A stretch of 64,000 nt of DNA, taken from Rutidosis leptorrhynchoides (Eukaryota; Streptophyta; Magnoliopsida; Asterales; Asteraceae). The stretch lies in NCBI RefSeq assembly GCF_046630445.1, contig NC_092334.1:188796501-188860500 (forward strand), read 5' to 3'. Shown here piece by piece: positions 35,580 through 48,431 of this stretch (positions are counted from its first letter, which is position 1; the number at the start of each line of letters is the position of its first letter). The position numbers were made by a program, and so were the translations under genes. The notes under the pieces are model-generated. The model was given only the letters and a program-made list of their open reading frames with translations, did no database searches and was not told where the DNA came from.

Positions 35580-37085
35580 TTAGTTTTGGTTGAAGTTAGA
35601 AGTATTGGCATTTAGTTGGTATTGTTGAGGTTGGTTTTGATTGTAACCTTGGTTAATTCGGTATTGGTTATAACCTTGGTTTTGTTGATATCCTTGAGTG
35701 TAATTTTGGTTACTTTGGTTGTTGTAAGATTGTTGGTTTTGTGTTTGGTAGTTGTTGCTCCAGTTTTGGTTGTAACTTTGGTTTCGGTTTTGGAATCCGG
35801 GTGGTGGATTGGTTTGGGTGTTGAAGGTGACTTGCTTTTGGTTTTGTTGGAAGTAGCCTTGGTTGCCTTGGTAAGAGTTGTTGTTGTGACTTGATGAACC
35901 GCCTCTTTGATAGTTTTGGTTACCCACATAGTTAACATGCACATACGAGTTCATTGGGATATTGTCCAAATCGAGTTGATTGCACTGGTTTATTTGTGGA
36001 CAATTCTTTGTAAGGTGAGGTCCATCACATATCTCGCATCCAAGTTGCATAGCAATAAGGGATTGTTGTATCTTTTTCAACTCTCTACCATAGGATTGAA
36101 ATTGATTATTTAAGCTTGCAAGTGTAACTTGATTGTCTTCACTTTCAACATGAGAGACATTCTTTCTTGGGTAATCCTTAAGTGAGGGATTCCATTCATA
36201 GGTTTGGATTGAAATATCTTCTAATAAAATCTCGGCATCATTTGGTGACTTGTACATGAACACGCCTCCCTCGGAGGAGTTTAAAATTTTCCATGTCTTA
36301 TCATTTGTACCCTGATAAAAAGTATTGATATACTCTCTCATTAATAAACCGTGTGGTGGACATGATCTTAACATCTTCTTGAAACGAATCCAAGCGTCAT
36401 ATAATGATTCATCACCCCTTTGAGCAAAAGCATTGATCTCCATTTTAAGTCTCTCCGCCTTCGATGGTGGAATGAAAAGATTGATGAAAGCATCACTCAA
36501 TTGTTGAAAAGTTCGAATGGTGTCAGAAAGTAGATCTCTTAACCAAATCTTTGCATCACCTTGAAGAGAAAAGGGGAATTCCCTTAACTTGTATACATCC
36601 TCACTAATGTCCTTATGTTTGTAAAGATCACAAATATCATTGAAAGACTGAAGTTGCTCGAAAGGATTATCTTGCATTAAACCGTGAAATTGAACATCTT
36701 TTAGCATGGTGAAGAAATTTCGTTCAACTTTCCAAAGTTCGGCCCCGATGGGCGGTTTAGCAATAGCCGGTGGTACCACTGTAGGTGCAGTCAACCATGC
36801 ATTCCACATAGGTGAGTCGTTTGGATCTACATTTGGTTCTTGATTAATGATTGGTGGTCCATTGTCAGGAACACCACCACCAAATGGATTATCTTCGGGT
36901 TGAAATGATTGACCGTTGCCATCCATCTCTTCAATACGAAAAGGTAATACGCCAAAATTCTTCTTTAAAACCCTTTCTTCTCGCTTCCTATAAACCCCTT
37001 TAACTTGTCTTTCCGGATCGGAATACGGATGTTCAAACTCTTGATCCTTTTGGGATCTCCTTTTCATACACTTTGTACCTACCAT
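35580..37085 (-). pseudogene. Athila Gag, long frame preserved
   Basis: A 501-codon frame. The N-terminal part includes FGVLPFRIEEMDGNG; the capsid region (about residues 120-280) has the plant Gag signature FPFSLQGDAKIWLRDL and SPPSKAERLKMEI-like helices; a zinc-knuckle-like CEICDGPHLTKNC lies near residue 350. The last 120 residues are extremely rich in Asn, Gln, Tyr and Ser, prion-like in composition. It would package element RNA. The frame is long, but it sits in an otherwise broken element, so it is treated as a fossil. Confidence 0.85.
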
Positions 37086-37230
37086 TGATCACAATCACAA
37101 ACAAAACATGGGTTTTCCAAACACAATAGTATAATAAACAAGAAAAGTAACTTTTATGCGGATAAATCCTCACAAAAGGATCGAACAATTAAAAGCTTGA
37201 CTCAAAAATCTAACTAGCTAACCGCTCCCT

Positions 37231-37243
37231 GGCAGCGGCGCCA
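37231..37243 (-). promoter_or_regulatory. Athila primer binding site
   Basis: The minus strand reads TGGCGCCGCTGCC, close to the tRNA-Asp-type site usual for Athila, a few bases from the LTR end at 37252. Confidence 0.78.
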
Positions 37244-38400
37244 AAAAGTTTTGATGTGCTTGTTGCATTATGCTTCTTCTTTTTTTTTTTATAAAAACTT
37301 AGATTTGAATTAAACGTGGACTGGACTAAGATAACAAGCTTCGAGAAACAATGACTCAGTCCTTGTATTAGTAAGTTTTCCGTTTAAGATTCGTTTTAAG
37401 AGAGCGATAATTGCTAATCGGATTAATGAAAACTAATAATTATCCTAAGGTTTGTTTGGTTGGGGGGTTTTGTGAAACTTTTTGAAATACACTTGCAATA
37501 TTAGCAAACAAATAGAAATGATTAATAACTAACAATAATAAAAGCATGCACACTTGACTATTCCACTTGAAACATTCAGATTGTTCTTTTGTCTAGTTAA
37601 TATCAAATTGTGTTCAAACAATGTGTTCTAGTATCCCTACCAAACTATAATGATCAAAACAATATTTGCGAATTCCCATAAGCTTACATCAATAAGATCT
37701 AGTTGAATCATAAGAGTGCTATTAGTACTTAACTTAGATTAAAGTCCCCTAAATTACTTTGGTGATCAAAATCCCTTAAGAAAATCAAACTCCACTATTT
37801 TGACTAAGAACCAATTGAAAACCAATCCAAACCAAGAACCCAATCCCTTGAAATCCCCAATTTGATTGTCTAGATCACCTAAGTGTTGAAGTACAAGTTG
37901 CTTCACTAATCAAATCCCTAAGAAAAACTAGACAACTTATATAATCAAAGTAAAGTTCAAAACAAAGATAGCAAAGGTTCTTTAGCTAATTCTAATAGCA
38001 TAACTCAATCAACAACTCCTAAATTCATTCAAACACAATTAATAACATGAATAATGAACAATCCTTAGCTTACAAGCTTCATAATCAAGTGTACTTGTAA
38101 GAATCTTGCCAAGCATGGCAAGAACTAACATAATAAGAGAAGTAAATGATGATTCAAACATCATATTGCAATAACAAAGATAAAATTGTACCAAACAATG
38201 AAATTACAACTTTGAGCTAGAGGTAGAAGATAAAGATGATGAAGAACAAGCCCTAGATCTTCAGCTAGCCCCGAATCCTTGATGTACCTGATGAAAACTT
38301 GATGAAAATCCTAATTAATGAGATGATAAAACCGTAATTAAGCTCAGCCTCTAAAACTAATTAACCTCTACACTTGCACACATGAAAACCCCATCACTTT

Positions 38401-38409
38401 CTATTTATA
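38401..38409 (-). promoter_or_regulatory. TATA box of the Athila LTR
   Basis: The minus strand reads TATAAATAG, about 30 bp downstream of the first GGAACG...CGTTCC motif. Confidence 0.6.
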
Positions 38410-38441
38410 CTCCACTTAAAAATTTTGCCCAGAAAACTGAG

Positions 38442-38740
38442 TGGAACGCCGTTCGTGTAATTGGAACAACATTCTTGTTGCTCGAGAGAGTGGAACGCCG
38501 TTCCTTTTCATGGAATGTCGTTCTTGTATACTAGAAAGTGGAACTCCGTTCCTTAATTAGGAACGTCATTCCCAATTCGGACTCTAAATGCTCTATTCCA
38601 TTTTTCTTCATTTCCTTTGTATTGGGATGTCGTTCTTCAGACCTGAAACGCCCTTTTTACAGGTGGAACGTCATTCTGCTGGTTTAGAACACCGTTATGG
38701 AAAATGGAATGTCGTTCCCATGGTATGGAACGTCGTTCTT
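38442..38740. repeat. GGAACGTCGTTCC palindrome cluster in Athila LTR
   Basis: About twelve perfect or variant copies of the 13-bp odd-centred palindrome in 300 bp, directly upstream of the TATA box in minus-strand sense. The sequence between copies is not conserved. Confidence 0.85.
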
Positions 38741-38944
38741 GGTCAGATTTCAACACTTTTCAGTTTTCTTGATCTTTTTCACACACTTTGTTCAATTTTT
38801 GCACAAATTTCATACCCAAGGCTGCAGTCATGCCTAGAACGCGACGTTTCCCAATTTCTCCACTTTTAAGCATAATGAAGATAAAATCCGAGTAAAACGA
38901 GGTAGATATTGCGCTAAGAAACGTAGTGTAAATGAGCAATATCA

Positions 38945-39271
38945 AACCCCCTACATTTAAACCTTGCTTGTCCTCAAACAAGCATAAAAGAAACAAGACT
39001 TGGAGATAATAGCATATCAATGATCAACCAAAGTGCAAGAATTGAGCAATAAGGGATACCTCTATGAATATGCACTTTGAAGGCTCAAATGAACTCCAAA
39101 AACTTGTGCTCACCAGGGACCAAGCATTAACCTCTTCTTCTTCTTTCACTCTCCAAATCATCACTTCATGTCTTCAAACTCACAGAACATCAAAAATAAT
39201 GCCAGACTTAATGTCAGGCTTGGATCAATCATCAAAAATATCATGTCACTAAGAACCAAAAACAAACCATA
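38945..39271 (-). mobile_element. 3' end of a second Athila internal region
   Basis: The minus strand reads AAATGTAGGGGGTT against the LTR edge, preceded by CTTGTTTGAGGACAAGCAAGG, the standard Athila 3' untranslated signature. Only about 330 bp remains before the junction with the neighbouring element near 39272. No coding content. Confidence 0.7.
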
Positions 39272-39571
39272 AATGTTGCAAACAATCACAAGCATACATA
39301 ACAATATACACTTATTTGGGTTAAAACCCATACCCCATAACATACGGGTATTTATTAGTTATCTAATATCTTACGTACATCATAAGATGACCCCAACGAG
39401 GTCCAAACTAAACAAACAAACCTGTTCTGTGACCCTTGTCACAAACTGGTCTCCACCAAATAATAAAATTACACTAAACACTTCACTAAAATATAGACGT
39501 ACAATTAATTAAATATAAACCTAAGGAAAACATATTCATCTTATGTCTAGCCCAGGTTTCTGTCTGTTACA
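39272..39571 (-). repeat. Partial 3' LTR of a Tekay-type element
   Basis: The minus strand starts TGTAACAGACAG at 39571. Only about 300 bp of U3 survives before Athila sequence. The matching 5' LTR is at 47777-48080, also incomplete, and the two surviving pieces cover different parts, so no age can be read from them. The left edge is approximate. Confidence 0.55.
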
Positions 39572-39610
39572 AATCTACCCCTCTTAACGAGATTCCGTCC
39601 TCGAAATCTG
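39572..39610 (-). promoter_or_regulatory. Polypurine tract and hairpin of the Tekay-type element
   Basis: The minus strand reads TTAAGAGGGGTAGATT before the LTR. The adjacent 39590-39609 is an imperfect hairpin, AGATTCCG-TCCT-CGAAATCT, in the same place as the hairpins at 7491-7510 and 59047-59065. Confidence 0.65.
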
Positions 39611-41090
39611 GTCTAGGTCAAACAAATGAGGGTAACGAGGCTTCATCAACTCTTATGTTTCCTACATAAGATTTGATCCCAAACTATGCTTCTACTCAAT
39701 CAACACCATCAGAATCTGTTTCTTTCTTAGCTTGGTTATCTTACGATCAACTATACGAACCGGCTCTTCCACCAACTTCTTACTTAAATCAACCTTTAAA
39801 TATTTCAACGATAAAATTTGCATCTCATCCTCTACCTTACACTTACGTAGATAACACACATTAAAAGTATTATGAATACTGGCTAATTCTAGCGAAAGAT
39901 CCAAAACCACTATCTGATCATTCAAAATCTCATTGATCGAAAACAGCCCAATAAACCTCGGCACAAGCTTTCCACGTTTACCGAATTTGATAACCCCTTT
40001 CCACGGCGAAACTTTTAGATACACACGATCATCCACACTAAAGGTTACCGAATTCCTACGCGGATCAACATACATTTTCTACCTGTCTCTAGTGGCTTTC
40101 AACTTTTCTCGCGCGATAGTAACTTTTTTTGCTGTCATTTGAACAATTTCAGGACCTGTAAACTGTTTTTCTCTAGCTTCTAACCAATAAGTCGGAGTTC
40201 TTCAATGACGACCGTACAACATTTCATAAGGCGCCATCCCTATACTCGAATGATAAGTGTTGTTATAAGAGAATTCACCCAATGGCGGATGTGAATCTCA
40301 CGACCCACCTTATTCTAGCACACGAGCTCTTAATATATCCTCTAAGGTCTGTATCATTCTTTCACTCTAACCATATGTCTGAGGATGATAAGCTGTATTC
40401 AAATTCTCACGTGTACCCAGATTCTGTTGTAGATTGTTCCAGAAATTTGACACAAACCTAGAATCTTTGTCTGACACAATCTCTTTCACATATAACTAGG
40501 CCAATTCACTTAATGACACTGTCTCACAGGTAGCCAAAAAGTGAGCACTCTTGATCAACCGTTCGACTATCACCCATATCATATCATGTCTTTTCTGAGT
40601 TGTAGGTAACTCAGTCACAATATCCATCGTGATATGTTCCCATTTACATTCAGGAATTTCTAACTGGCATAATGAACCATACGGTTTCTGATGTTTTGCT
40701 TTCACTTGCGCACAAACATGACATTTTTCAACAAAACGAGCGATGTCTGTTTTCATAGTCGGCTACCAATACACAGATTTCAAGTCATGATACATTTTAT
40801 TGCTGTCTGGATGTACTATTAGTATGGATTTTTATGCTTCTGTCAAGATCAAATCCCTCAAGTCTCCAAGCATAGGCACCCAAACACGGTTATGAAAGGT
40901 CTTAAGTCCTTGTGAGTTTTCAGTTAGGTCAAATTTTCATTTAGTCATGAGTTTAGATTTAGCATGTTCATCCTCTAAAGCAATGGCTTGAACAGTTTTC
41001 AATTGGTCAATTAAACCTGAAGTTATACTTAAAAGCAGAACTTTCACATTCTTACTAGAATTTTTACTATTTAACGCATCTGCAACGACA
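39611..41090 (-). pseudogene. Tekay-type integrase and chromodomain remnant
   Basis: Minus-strand frames: 40496-40756 has the zinc-finger end CHVCAQVKAKHQKPYG and MDIVTELPTTQKRHDMIWVI (integrase core start). 39692-40075 has VYLKVSPWKGVIKFGKRG (GPY/F module), NTFNVCYLRKC and LVEEPVRIVDRKI, a chromodomain-like end as in Tekay/Del elements. Broken in several places. The upstream part of pol resumes at 44433 beyond the solo LTR. Confidence 0.82.
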
Positions 41091-41095
41091 TTTGT

Positions 41096-41443
41096 GTAGT
41101 GACCCGAACTTTTCCATGTTTATATATATTAAATGAAATTGATATTTACATGATTAAGTGTTTCCAACATGTTAAGCAATCAAACTTGTTAAGACTTGAT
41201 TAATTGAAATAGGTTTTATATAGACAATTGACCACCCAAGTTGACTGGTGATTCACGAACGTTAAAACTTGTAAAAACTATATGATGACATATATATGGT
41301 TATATATATAGTTAACATGATAAATGATAAGTAAACATATCATTAAGTATATTAAGAATGAACTACATATGTAAAAACAAGACTACTAACTTAATGATTT
41401 CGAAACGAGACATATATGTAACGATTATCGTTGTAACAACATT

Positions 41444-41498
<55 letters not shown>

Positions 41499-44427
41499 TA
41501 CTATGATATATTAATATATCATACTATCATGATAATGTAATAATTTAACATCTCTTTAGATATAATAAACAATGGGTTAACAACATTTAACAAGATCGTT
41601 AACCTAAAGGTTTCAAAACAACACTTACATGTAATGACTAACGATGACTTAACGACCCAGTTAAAATGTATTTACATGTAGTGTTTTAATATGTATTCAT
41701 ACACTTTTGAAATACTTCAAGACACTTATTGAAGTACTTCTACTTAACAAAAATGCTTACAATTACATCATCATTCATTTTCATCAACAATTCAACTTGT
41801 ATGCACTCGTATTTGTACTCGTACAATACACAGCTTCTAAATGTATTTACTATTAGTATATACACTCCAATGATCAGCTCTTAGCAGCCCATGTGAGTCA
41901 CCTAACCATGTGGGAACCATCATTTAACATCTAGCATGAAATATCTCACAAAATAACAAACTAATGGAGCCTATATGGTGACACCATAGTTCACGTGAAT
42001 GAACACACACATACACACTTTCATTTTGCAACTTACATGCATTAAACTACTCTCTATCAAGTGTTCTTCCATTGTTCTAAGTGTTCTTCATCATCTTCAT
42101 CAAAATCTAGCTCAATCTAGTTCATAAATCCATACATAAACAAAGTTATAAAACAACTACTCAAGAACACACCAACAACACTTCCAAGTTTGCTAGCTTA
42201 CTTCCAATCTTGCAAATCCACTTTGAGTGATCATCCAACCTCAAGAAATCTTTCTTATTTACAGTAATATATCTTTATAATACAAGGTAATACTCATATT
42301 CAAACTTTAATTCAATTTCTATAACTTTAACAATCTTATTTCGAGTGGAAATCTTACTTGAACTTGTTTTCGTGTCATGATTCTACTTCAAGAACTTTCA
42401 AGCCATCCAAGGATCCTTTGAAGCTAGATCTATTTTTCTAATTTCCAGTAGGTTTATCCACAAAACTTGAGGTAGTAATGATGTTCATAACATCATTTGA
42501 TTCATATATATAAAACTACCTTATTCGAAGGTTTAAACTTGTAATCACTAGAACATAGTTTAGTTAATTCTAAACTTGTTCGCAAACAAAAGTTAATCCT
42601 TCTAACTTGACTTTTAAAATCAACTAAAAACATGTTATATATCTATATGATATGCTAACTTAATGATTTAAAACCTGAAAACACGAAAAACACCGAAAAA
42701 CCGGATATACGCCGTTGTAGTAACACCGCGGGCTGTTTTGGGTTAGTTAATTAAAAACTATGATAAACTTTGATTTAAAAGTTTTTCTTCTGGAAAAATT
42801 ATTTTTCTTATGAACATGAAACTATATCCAAAAATCATGGTTAAACTCAAAGTGGAAGTATGTTTTCCAAAATGGTCATCTAGACGTCGTTCTTTCGACT
42901 GAAATGAATACCTTTACAAAAATGACTTGTAATCTGTATTTTTGACTATAAACTTATAATTTTTCTGTTTATATTCATAAACTTAAGTTCAATATGAAAC
43001 CATTGCAACTTGAATCACTCAAAACGGATTTAAAACGAAGAAGTTATGGGTAAAACAAGATTGGATAATTTTGCTTGTTGTAGCTACGTGAAAATTGGTA
43101 ACAAATCTATATTAATCATATCCTAGCTAACTCATATTGTATTATACATGTATTCTAATATATTATGTAATCTTGGGATACCATAGACACGTATGCAAAT
43201 GTTTTGACATATCCTATCGACCCATGTATATATATTATTTGGAACAACCATAGACACTCTATATGCAGTAATGTTTGAGTTAGCTATACAGGGTTGAGGT
43301 TGATTCCAAAAATATATATACTTTGAGTTGTGATCTAGCCTGAGACGTGTATACACTGGGTCGTGGATTGATTCAAGATAATATATATCAATTTATTTTA
43401 TGTACATCTAACTGTGGACAACTAGTTGTAGGTTACTAACGAGAACAGCTGACTTAATAAACTCAAATCATTATAACGTAATAAAAAAATGTTGTAAATA
43501 TATTTTGAACATACTTTGATATATATGTACATATTTATTATAGGTTCGTGAATCGACCAGTGGCCAAGTCTTACTTCCCGACGAAGTAAAAATCTGTGAA
43601 AGTGAGTTATAGTCCCATTTTTTTAAATCTAACATTTTTGGGATGAGAATACATGCAGTTTTATAAATGTTTTACAAAATAGACACAAGTACGTGAAACT
43701 ACATTCTATGATTGAATTATTAAACCGAATATGCCCCTTTTTAGTCTGGTAATCTAAGAATTAGGGAACAGACACCCTAATTGACGCGAATCCTAAAGAT
43801 AGATCTATTGGGTTCAACAAACCCCATCCAAAGTACTGGATGCTTTAGTACTTCGAATTTATCATGTTCGAAGGGAGTACCGGAATGATAGGGGATATTC
43901 TATATGCATCTTGTTAAGGTCGGTTACCAGGTGTTCACCATATGAATGATTTTTATCTCTATGTATGGGATGTTTATTGAAATATGAAATCTTGTGGTCT
44001 ATTATTACGATTTGATAAATATATAGGTTAAACCTATAACTAACCAACATTTTTGTTGACGTTTAAAGCATGTTTATTCTCAGGTGATTATTAAGAGCTT
44101 TCGCTGTTGCATGCTAAAATATGGACAAGATTTGGTGTCAGCATGATTGTATAATATTGTTTAAAACTGCATTCGAGATTTATTTTGTTGTAACATATTA
44201 ATATTGTAAACCAATATGTATTGGTAGTGTGTAAGTGTGATATTTTTAGATTATCATTTCTGGATAATCTAGGTGGTGTCCTTTTAACCATGTCGATAAA
44301 ATAAAGGTTATGGTTTGTTTTTAAAAACGAATGCAGTCTTTGAAAAACGTCTCATATAGAGGTCAAAACCTCGTAACGAAATCAATTAATATGGAACGTT
44401 TATAATCAATATAAACGGGACATTTCA
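41096..44427 (+). mobile_element. Tekay-type solo LTR, 3.3 kb
   Basis: It begins TGTAGTGACCCG at 41096 and ends GGGACATTTCA at 44427, flanked by a perfect target duplication ATTTG (41091-41095 and 44428-44432). It is the same family as 1246-3423 and 55780-59029, opposite in orientation to the latter. No internal region is present, so two LTRs have recombined. It splits the pol region of the element at 39272-48080 between RNase H and integrase. Confidence 0.9.
41448..41497. repeat. (TA)n microsatellite in solo LTR
   Basis: Pure TA run of about 50 bp. The related LTR at 55780-59029 has only a short TA stretch at the equivalent place (near 58660-58680). Confidence 0.95.
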
Positions 44428-44432
44428 ATTTG

Positions 44433-46130
44433 CCTCACCCGGATGGTATTTAATATCACAATCATAATCTTTAATCAATTCTTGCCATCGTCTCTGATGC
44501 ATATTCAGTTCTTTTTGTGAGAAGATATACTGCAAACTCTTGTGATCTGTACATATAACACAATAGGTTCTATACAAATAGTGTCTCCACAGTTTTAAAG
44601 CAAACACTACTGCTACTATTTCAAGATCATGCACTGGGTAACTCTACTCATGAATTTTCAACTGACGCGAGGCTTAAGCAATCACTTTGTCTCTCTGCAT
44701 CAATACACAACCCAACCCAGCTAATGAAGCATCAGAGTATACCACAAAATCATCTGAACCCTCTGGTAAAGCTAACACTGGTACTTGACATAATAACTGT
44801 TTCAACGTCTGAAAAACCTTTTCTTGTTCATCACTCCATATCAATTTAACTTAGTCAACGGACCCACAATTTTTGAGAAATCATTGATAAATATGCGATA
44901 ATAACCTTCCAATCCCAGAACACTCTTAACTTCAGTCGGAGTCCTCGGAGAATTCCAATTCATTACCTCTTCTATTTCAGATGGATCCACTTTAATACCT
45001 TTGGCACAAATCACATGACCTAAAAACTTAACTTCTCTTAACCAGAACTCACACTTTGAAAACTTAGCAAACAACTGTTCACGTTTCAACAAATTTAAAA
45101 CCTGTCTAAATGTTCAACATCTTTGGTTTATATTTTATAATACACCAATATGTCATAAACACAATCATAAACTTGTCTAAAAATGAACGACACACTCTAT
45201 TCATCAAATTTATGAAGATTGCTGGCGCATTTAGTAAACAAATGAGATGACCAAAAACTCGTAATGACCATACCTTGTTTTAAACGCTGTCTTTGGTATA
45301 TCTGATTCCGCAACACGAACTTGATGATACCCTGAATGCAAGTCTATCTTTGAGGAATACAAAGTACCCTATAACTGATCAAACAAATCGTCGAATCTGG
45401 GTAACAGGTACTTATTCTTCACTATTATTTTGTTCAACTCGCGATAATATATACACAAACGCATTGAACCATATTTCTTTTTAACGAACAATACCGGAGC
45501 ACCCCACGTAGAAGAAATCAGTCGAATAAACCCACGATCTAATAATTATTAAATCTGAGACATCATCTCTTAGATCTTAGATGGAGCTAAACGGTATGGA
45601 GCTTTCGCAATCGGAGTAGTTCCCGGCACTAACTCAATCTTATATTCCATTCCCTCACTGGAGGCAGACCTCGTAACTCGTTTGGAAACACCTCTAGGAA
45701 TTCAAAAACCACTGGAATATCAGAGATCATTTTCTTCTCTTTCTTGGCATCAATCACATACGCCAAAAATGATTCATAACCGTTCGCCAACGACTTCTTC
45801 ATTTTCATCATTGATATTAACAAAAAACCATACCCACGTCTTTCCCCTCGGGCGACAACACTAGCTCCATCAGTCAATGGAAGTTAATAGTTTTCCTATC
45901 ACACTTAATGCTGGCCCTATGGAGGCTCAGCCAGTTCATACCTATTTCTACATCAAAGCTACTAATAGGCAACACTAAGAAAGACATAGAAAAAGGTCTT
46001 TCATTAACTTTTATGCTAACCCCAGACGCATATGTGGTAACTGGGACCGTCTTACCATCAGCTAACTCAACTCTTACAGGCTTAGACAACACATTAGCAG
46101 GTAACTTAAGCTTAGCAAAAAAATCCTAAA
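44433..46130 (-). pseudogene. Tekay-type protease, RT and RNase H remnant
   Basis: Minus-strand frames: 45874-46092 has SFDVEIGMNWLSLHRASIKCD (end of the protease). 45629-45877 has VFEFLEVFPNELRGLPPVRE (RT N-terminal linker). 44841-45092 has [21 protein letters not shown] (RT thumb) and [12 protein letters not shown]. 44425-44634 has MHDLEIVAVVFALKLWRHYL and ICTDHKSLQYIFSQKELN (RNase H). Order is standard. Broken many times. Confidence 0.85.
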
Positions 46131-47776
46131 GACATAAATGTCCTATTCGCACCAGAATCAAACAATACTCTAGAAGGTACTGAGTTGATTAAGAACATAC
46201 CAATAATTACATCATCATTTGCAGTACCCTTCTCAACTAACATCTGAAAAGTCCAGGACTATGCTATTAGAAGGTTCTTCCTCTTCTTCCAACTCGAGGT
46301 AGTAGACCCTCCGGCTGATGCTGAACGCGTACCCAACCCTGTCCCCGAACTAACACTCTTTGAATAACAACTTGCTGCACGATGCCCTGATTGATGACAA
46401 CTCCAGCCTACACTACTCGGATATGAATACAATTGGGACTCATGCCCAATAACACCACATCTTATACACCGCCTTGTTGCATCTGTACACAGACCACTAT
46501 GCAAAGATTTACAATTGCGGCACCAATCCCCTCTACCTGATCCAGACCCAGAACTACTCTAGCCACTTTTACCCTTCTGTCTAAACCCACTAGACTTCTT
46601 AGATTTAGATACTGACTGACTTGATGCGTACCCACTCTGGTGCATCACATTACTGAACATTCTATTTCTCACAGCCTTGACATCACTTTCCACCATCTTG
46701 GCCATCACTTTTCACCATCTTGGCCATTACAATAGCCTGAGATAGTGATGTAGTTATCCTTACAAAAGTTTTGTATTCTAGTAAAATCACATTCATAAAA
46801 TGCTGAATCCGAGATGATTCAACTAGCACACCCTGTTGCACAAATCTTTGCTTATCCATGTATTTCTCCATTACCTCATCAATTGTCATTTTTAGGTGTC
46901 ATCTTCATTTCATGAAATTTAGTTTTGATACGATTCATATCAAACAGATTTCAACACTATTCACACACTTTGCTATGAAATTGTTCCCATGTGATCAAGC
47001 TTACTTGTTCCCTCGATATGTTAGAGATAAATGAATCCCACCAAACAATTGCCCTACCCTTCAACTACCGAATAGCGTAAGTAACTCGTAACTCGGGCTC
47101 ACACTGACAGGCTTCAAATACCCGCTCAATTTCTCTCAACCAGTTAAGAGGTCTGTCGAATCTGTACCTCCTGAAAATGCTAGCATTTTTCAATCACGGA
47201 AATTCTTGTAAGAACAATTTTTGGAGGTTGAATGAACTGTTGTGGAAACATCGGCAATTGATACTGATTCATCATCGCTTGATTTTGGTAAGGATAAGCA
47301 TTTTGAGGTGGCAAATAGTACTGTTGAGGTATTTAGTTTTGCATCGGATACTAAAATTAGGTCTGGTTAACATTAGATAAGGTTTGGGATTGCACGGTTG
47401 GAAATTCCGGTGGTGTATCATCATTCCCCGAATGTATGACTAATTCAAGCTCATCAAATCTATCTTGAGCCTCTTTTAATTGACTTTCCAAATTGAGGAT
47501 GTAACTCTGCTGGTCATCATCAGATTCATAACCTTCCTCTGGTGCTCTGAAGGCACCGGGGTTGGACGGGCCAGTCGCGTTTCTATCAGCCATCCCTGTG
47601 CTAAAAAATAGGTCACACAAATGCTTAGTGGATATCGATTAGTTCAAGCACAACTAACACACTAAATATCCTACATTCACTTAATCCTACCCCACTAACA
47701 TGTTTAACTTATAAAAAGGTTTGGGAACAAGATACACACATGTTCTTGCGGCCAAACCTATGCTCTAATATCAACT
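46131..47776 (-). pseudogene. Tekay-type Gag and leader remnant, with mutated primer site
   Basis: The minus-strand frame at 46259-46504 contains a CX2CX4H-type knuckle (RCIRCGVIGHESQLY) and serine/glycine-rich sequence. 46683-46889 holds a capsid-end piece. 47357-47620 has an N-terminal-like segment with an acidic heptad region. Next to the LTR the minus strand reads a diverged form of the initiator tRNA-Met site (plus 47762-47774). Broken. Confidence 0.7.
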
Positions 47777-48080
47777 TGTAACATCGAACATTTTTTTAAA
47801 ACACAGCAAAAGACATTAATTTATTGAACACAACAATATTAACATTATTACATAAATCCAAGTCATGGCGTTAAACGTTTGCAACGACGTTACTTGATAC
47901 AAAATACATTTCACAAAAGTCCACATCAGAGTTTATGATTCAAACATGTCTTCAACACCTGCACCCGATCCAACTAGCAGTACCTAAACCTGCAAGGGTG
48001 GAAATGTGGGGGATTCGCATAACGTTAAGTGAATGGAACCTATCTAACAGAACAAGCTTAAGAACCATACATGCATTTAG
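47777..48080 (-). repeat. Partial 5' LTR of the Tekay-type element
   Basis: It starts (plus) TGTAACATCGAAC at 47777, two bases from the primer site. It is cut at 48080 by the next element; TTTAG (48076-48080) is the likely left target duplication. The rest should lie to the right of the window. Confidence 0.7.
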
Positions 48081-48431
48081 TGTAACATCCCGTTTTTCTG
48101 CATACATGTCCGAGGTACGTAATTGATCTTTAGAACGTTCATACTTGGTTGTATAATTGTATAAATATGATTGTACGAAGCGTGTATGAAGGGTACCAAG
48201 CATGTACGTGTTGCTTGTTCGAATGTCGAAGAAAACTGAACTTTGTTTGAGTTACAAGGTGTGTACGTACGTTTTTTACCCCAAATAAAGTTTGAGTTGA
48301 TGTTTCAAAACCTTACCATTAGAAAGGAAATCTTATTACGTTTCCAACGATATTTGATTCATCGAAAACGGAGTTACAGTTTGAAAGTTACGACCAAAAC
48401 AAGTGTCAGAAAAATGCGAAAAAGGGCCCAG

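Larger units (their letters stand above)
21750..38944 (-). mobile_element. Old Athila (Ty3/gypsy) element, interrupted
   Basis: On the minus strand the order is LTR (37252-38944), tRNA-Asp-type primer site, gag, protease, RT, RNase H, integrase, then a spacer and an ORF in the env position. The integrase is split by another element at 24430-31795. The left LTR is missing. Coding parts are broken in many places (well over ten), so this is a fossil, older than the elements nested in it. Confidence 0.85.
37252..38944 (-). repeat. Athila LTR shared by two internal regions
   Basis: The minus strand starts TGATATTGCTC at 38944 and ends AAGCACATCA at 37252. To its left is a primer site, so it serves as 5' LTR of the Athila at 21750-37251. 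To its right is a polypurine tract and Athila 3' leader, so it is also the 3' LTR of a second, truncated copy. A TATA box lies at 38401-38409. Confidence 0.75.

Noticed and set aside
35612-35944. Thr/Lys-rich and hydrophobic frames overlapping the end of Athila gag on both strands
   Set aside because: They are shadows of the Asn/Gln-rich codon repeats of the Gag tail.
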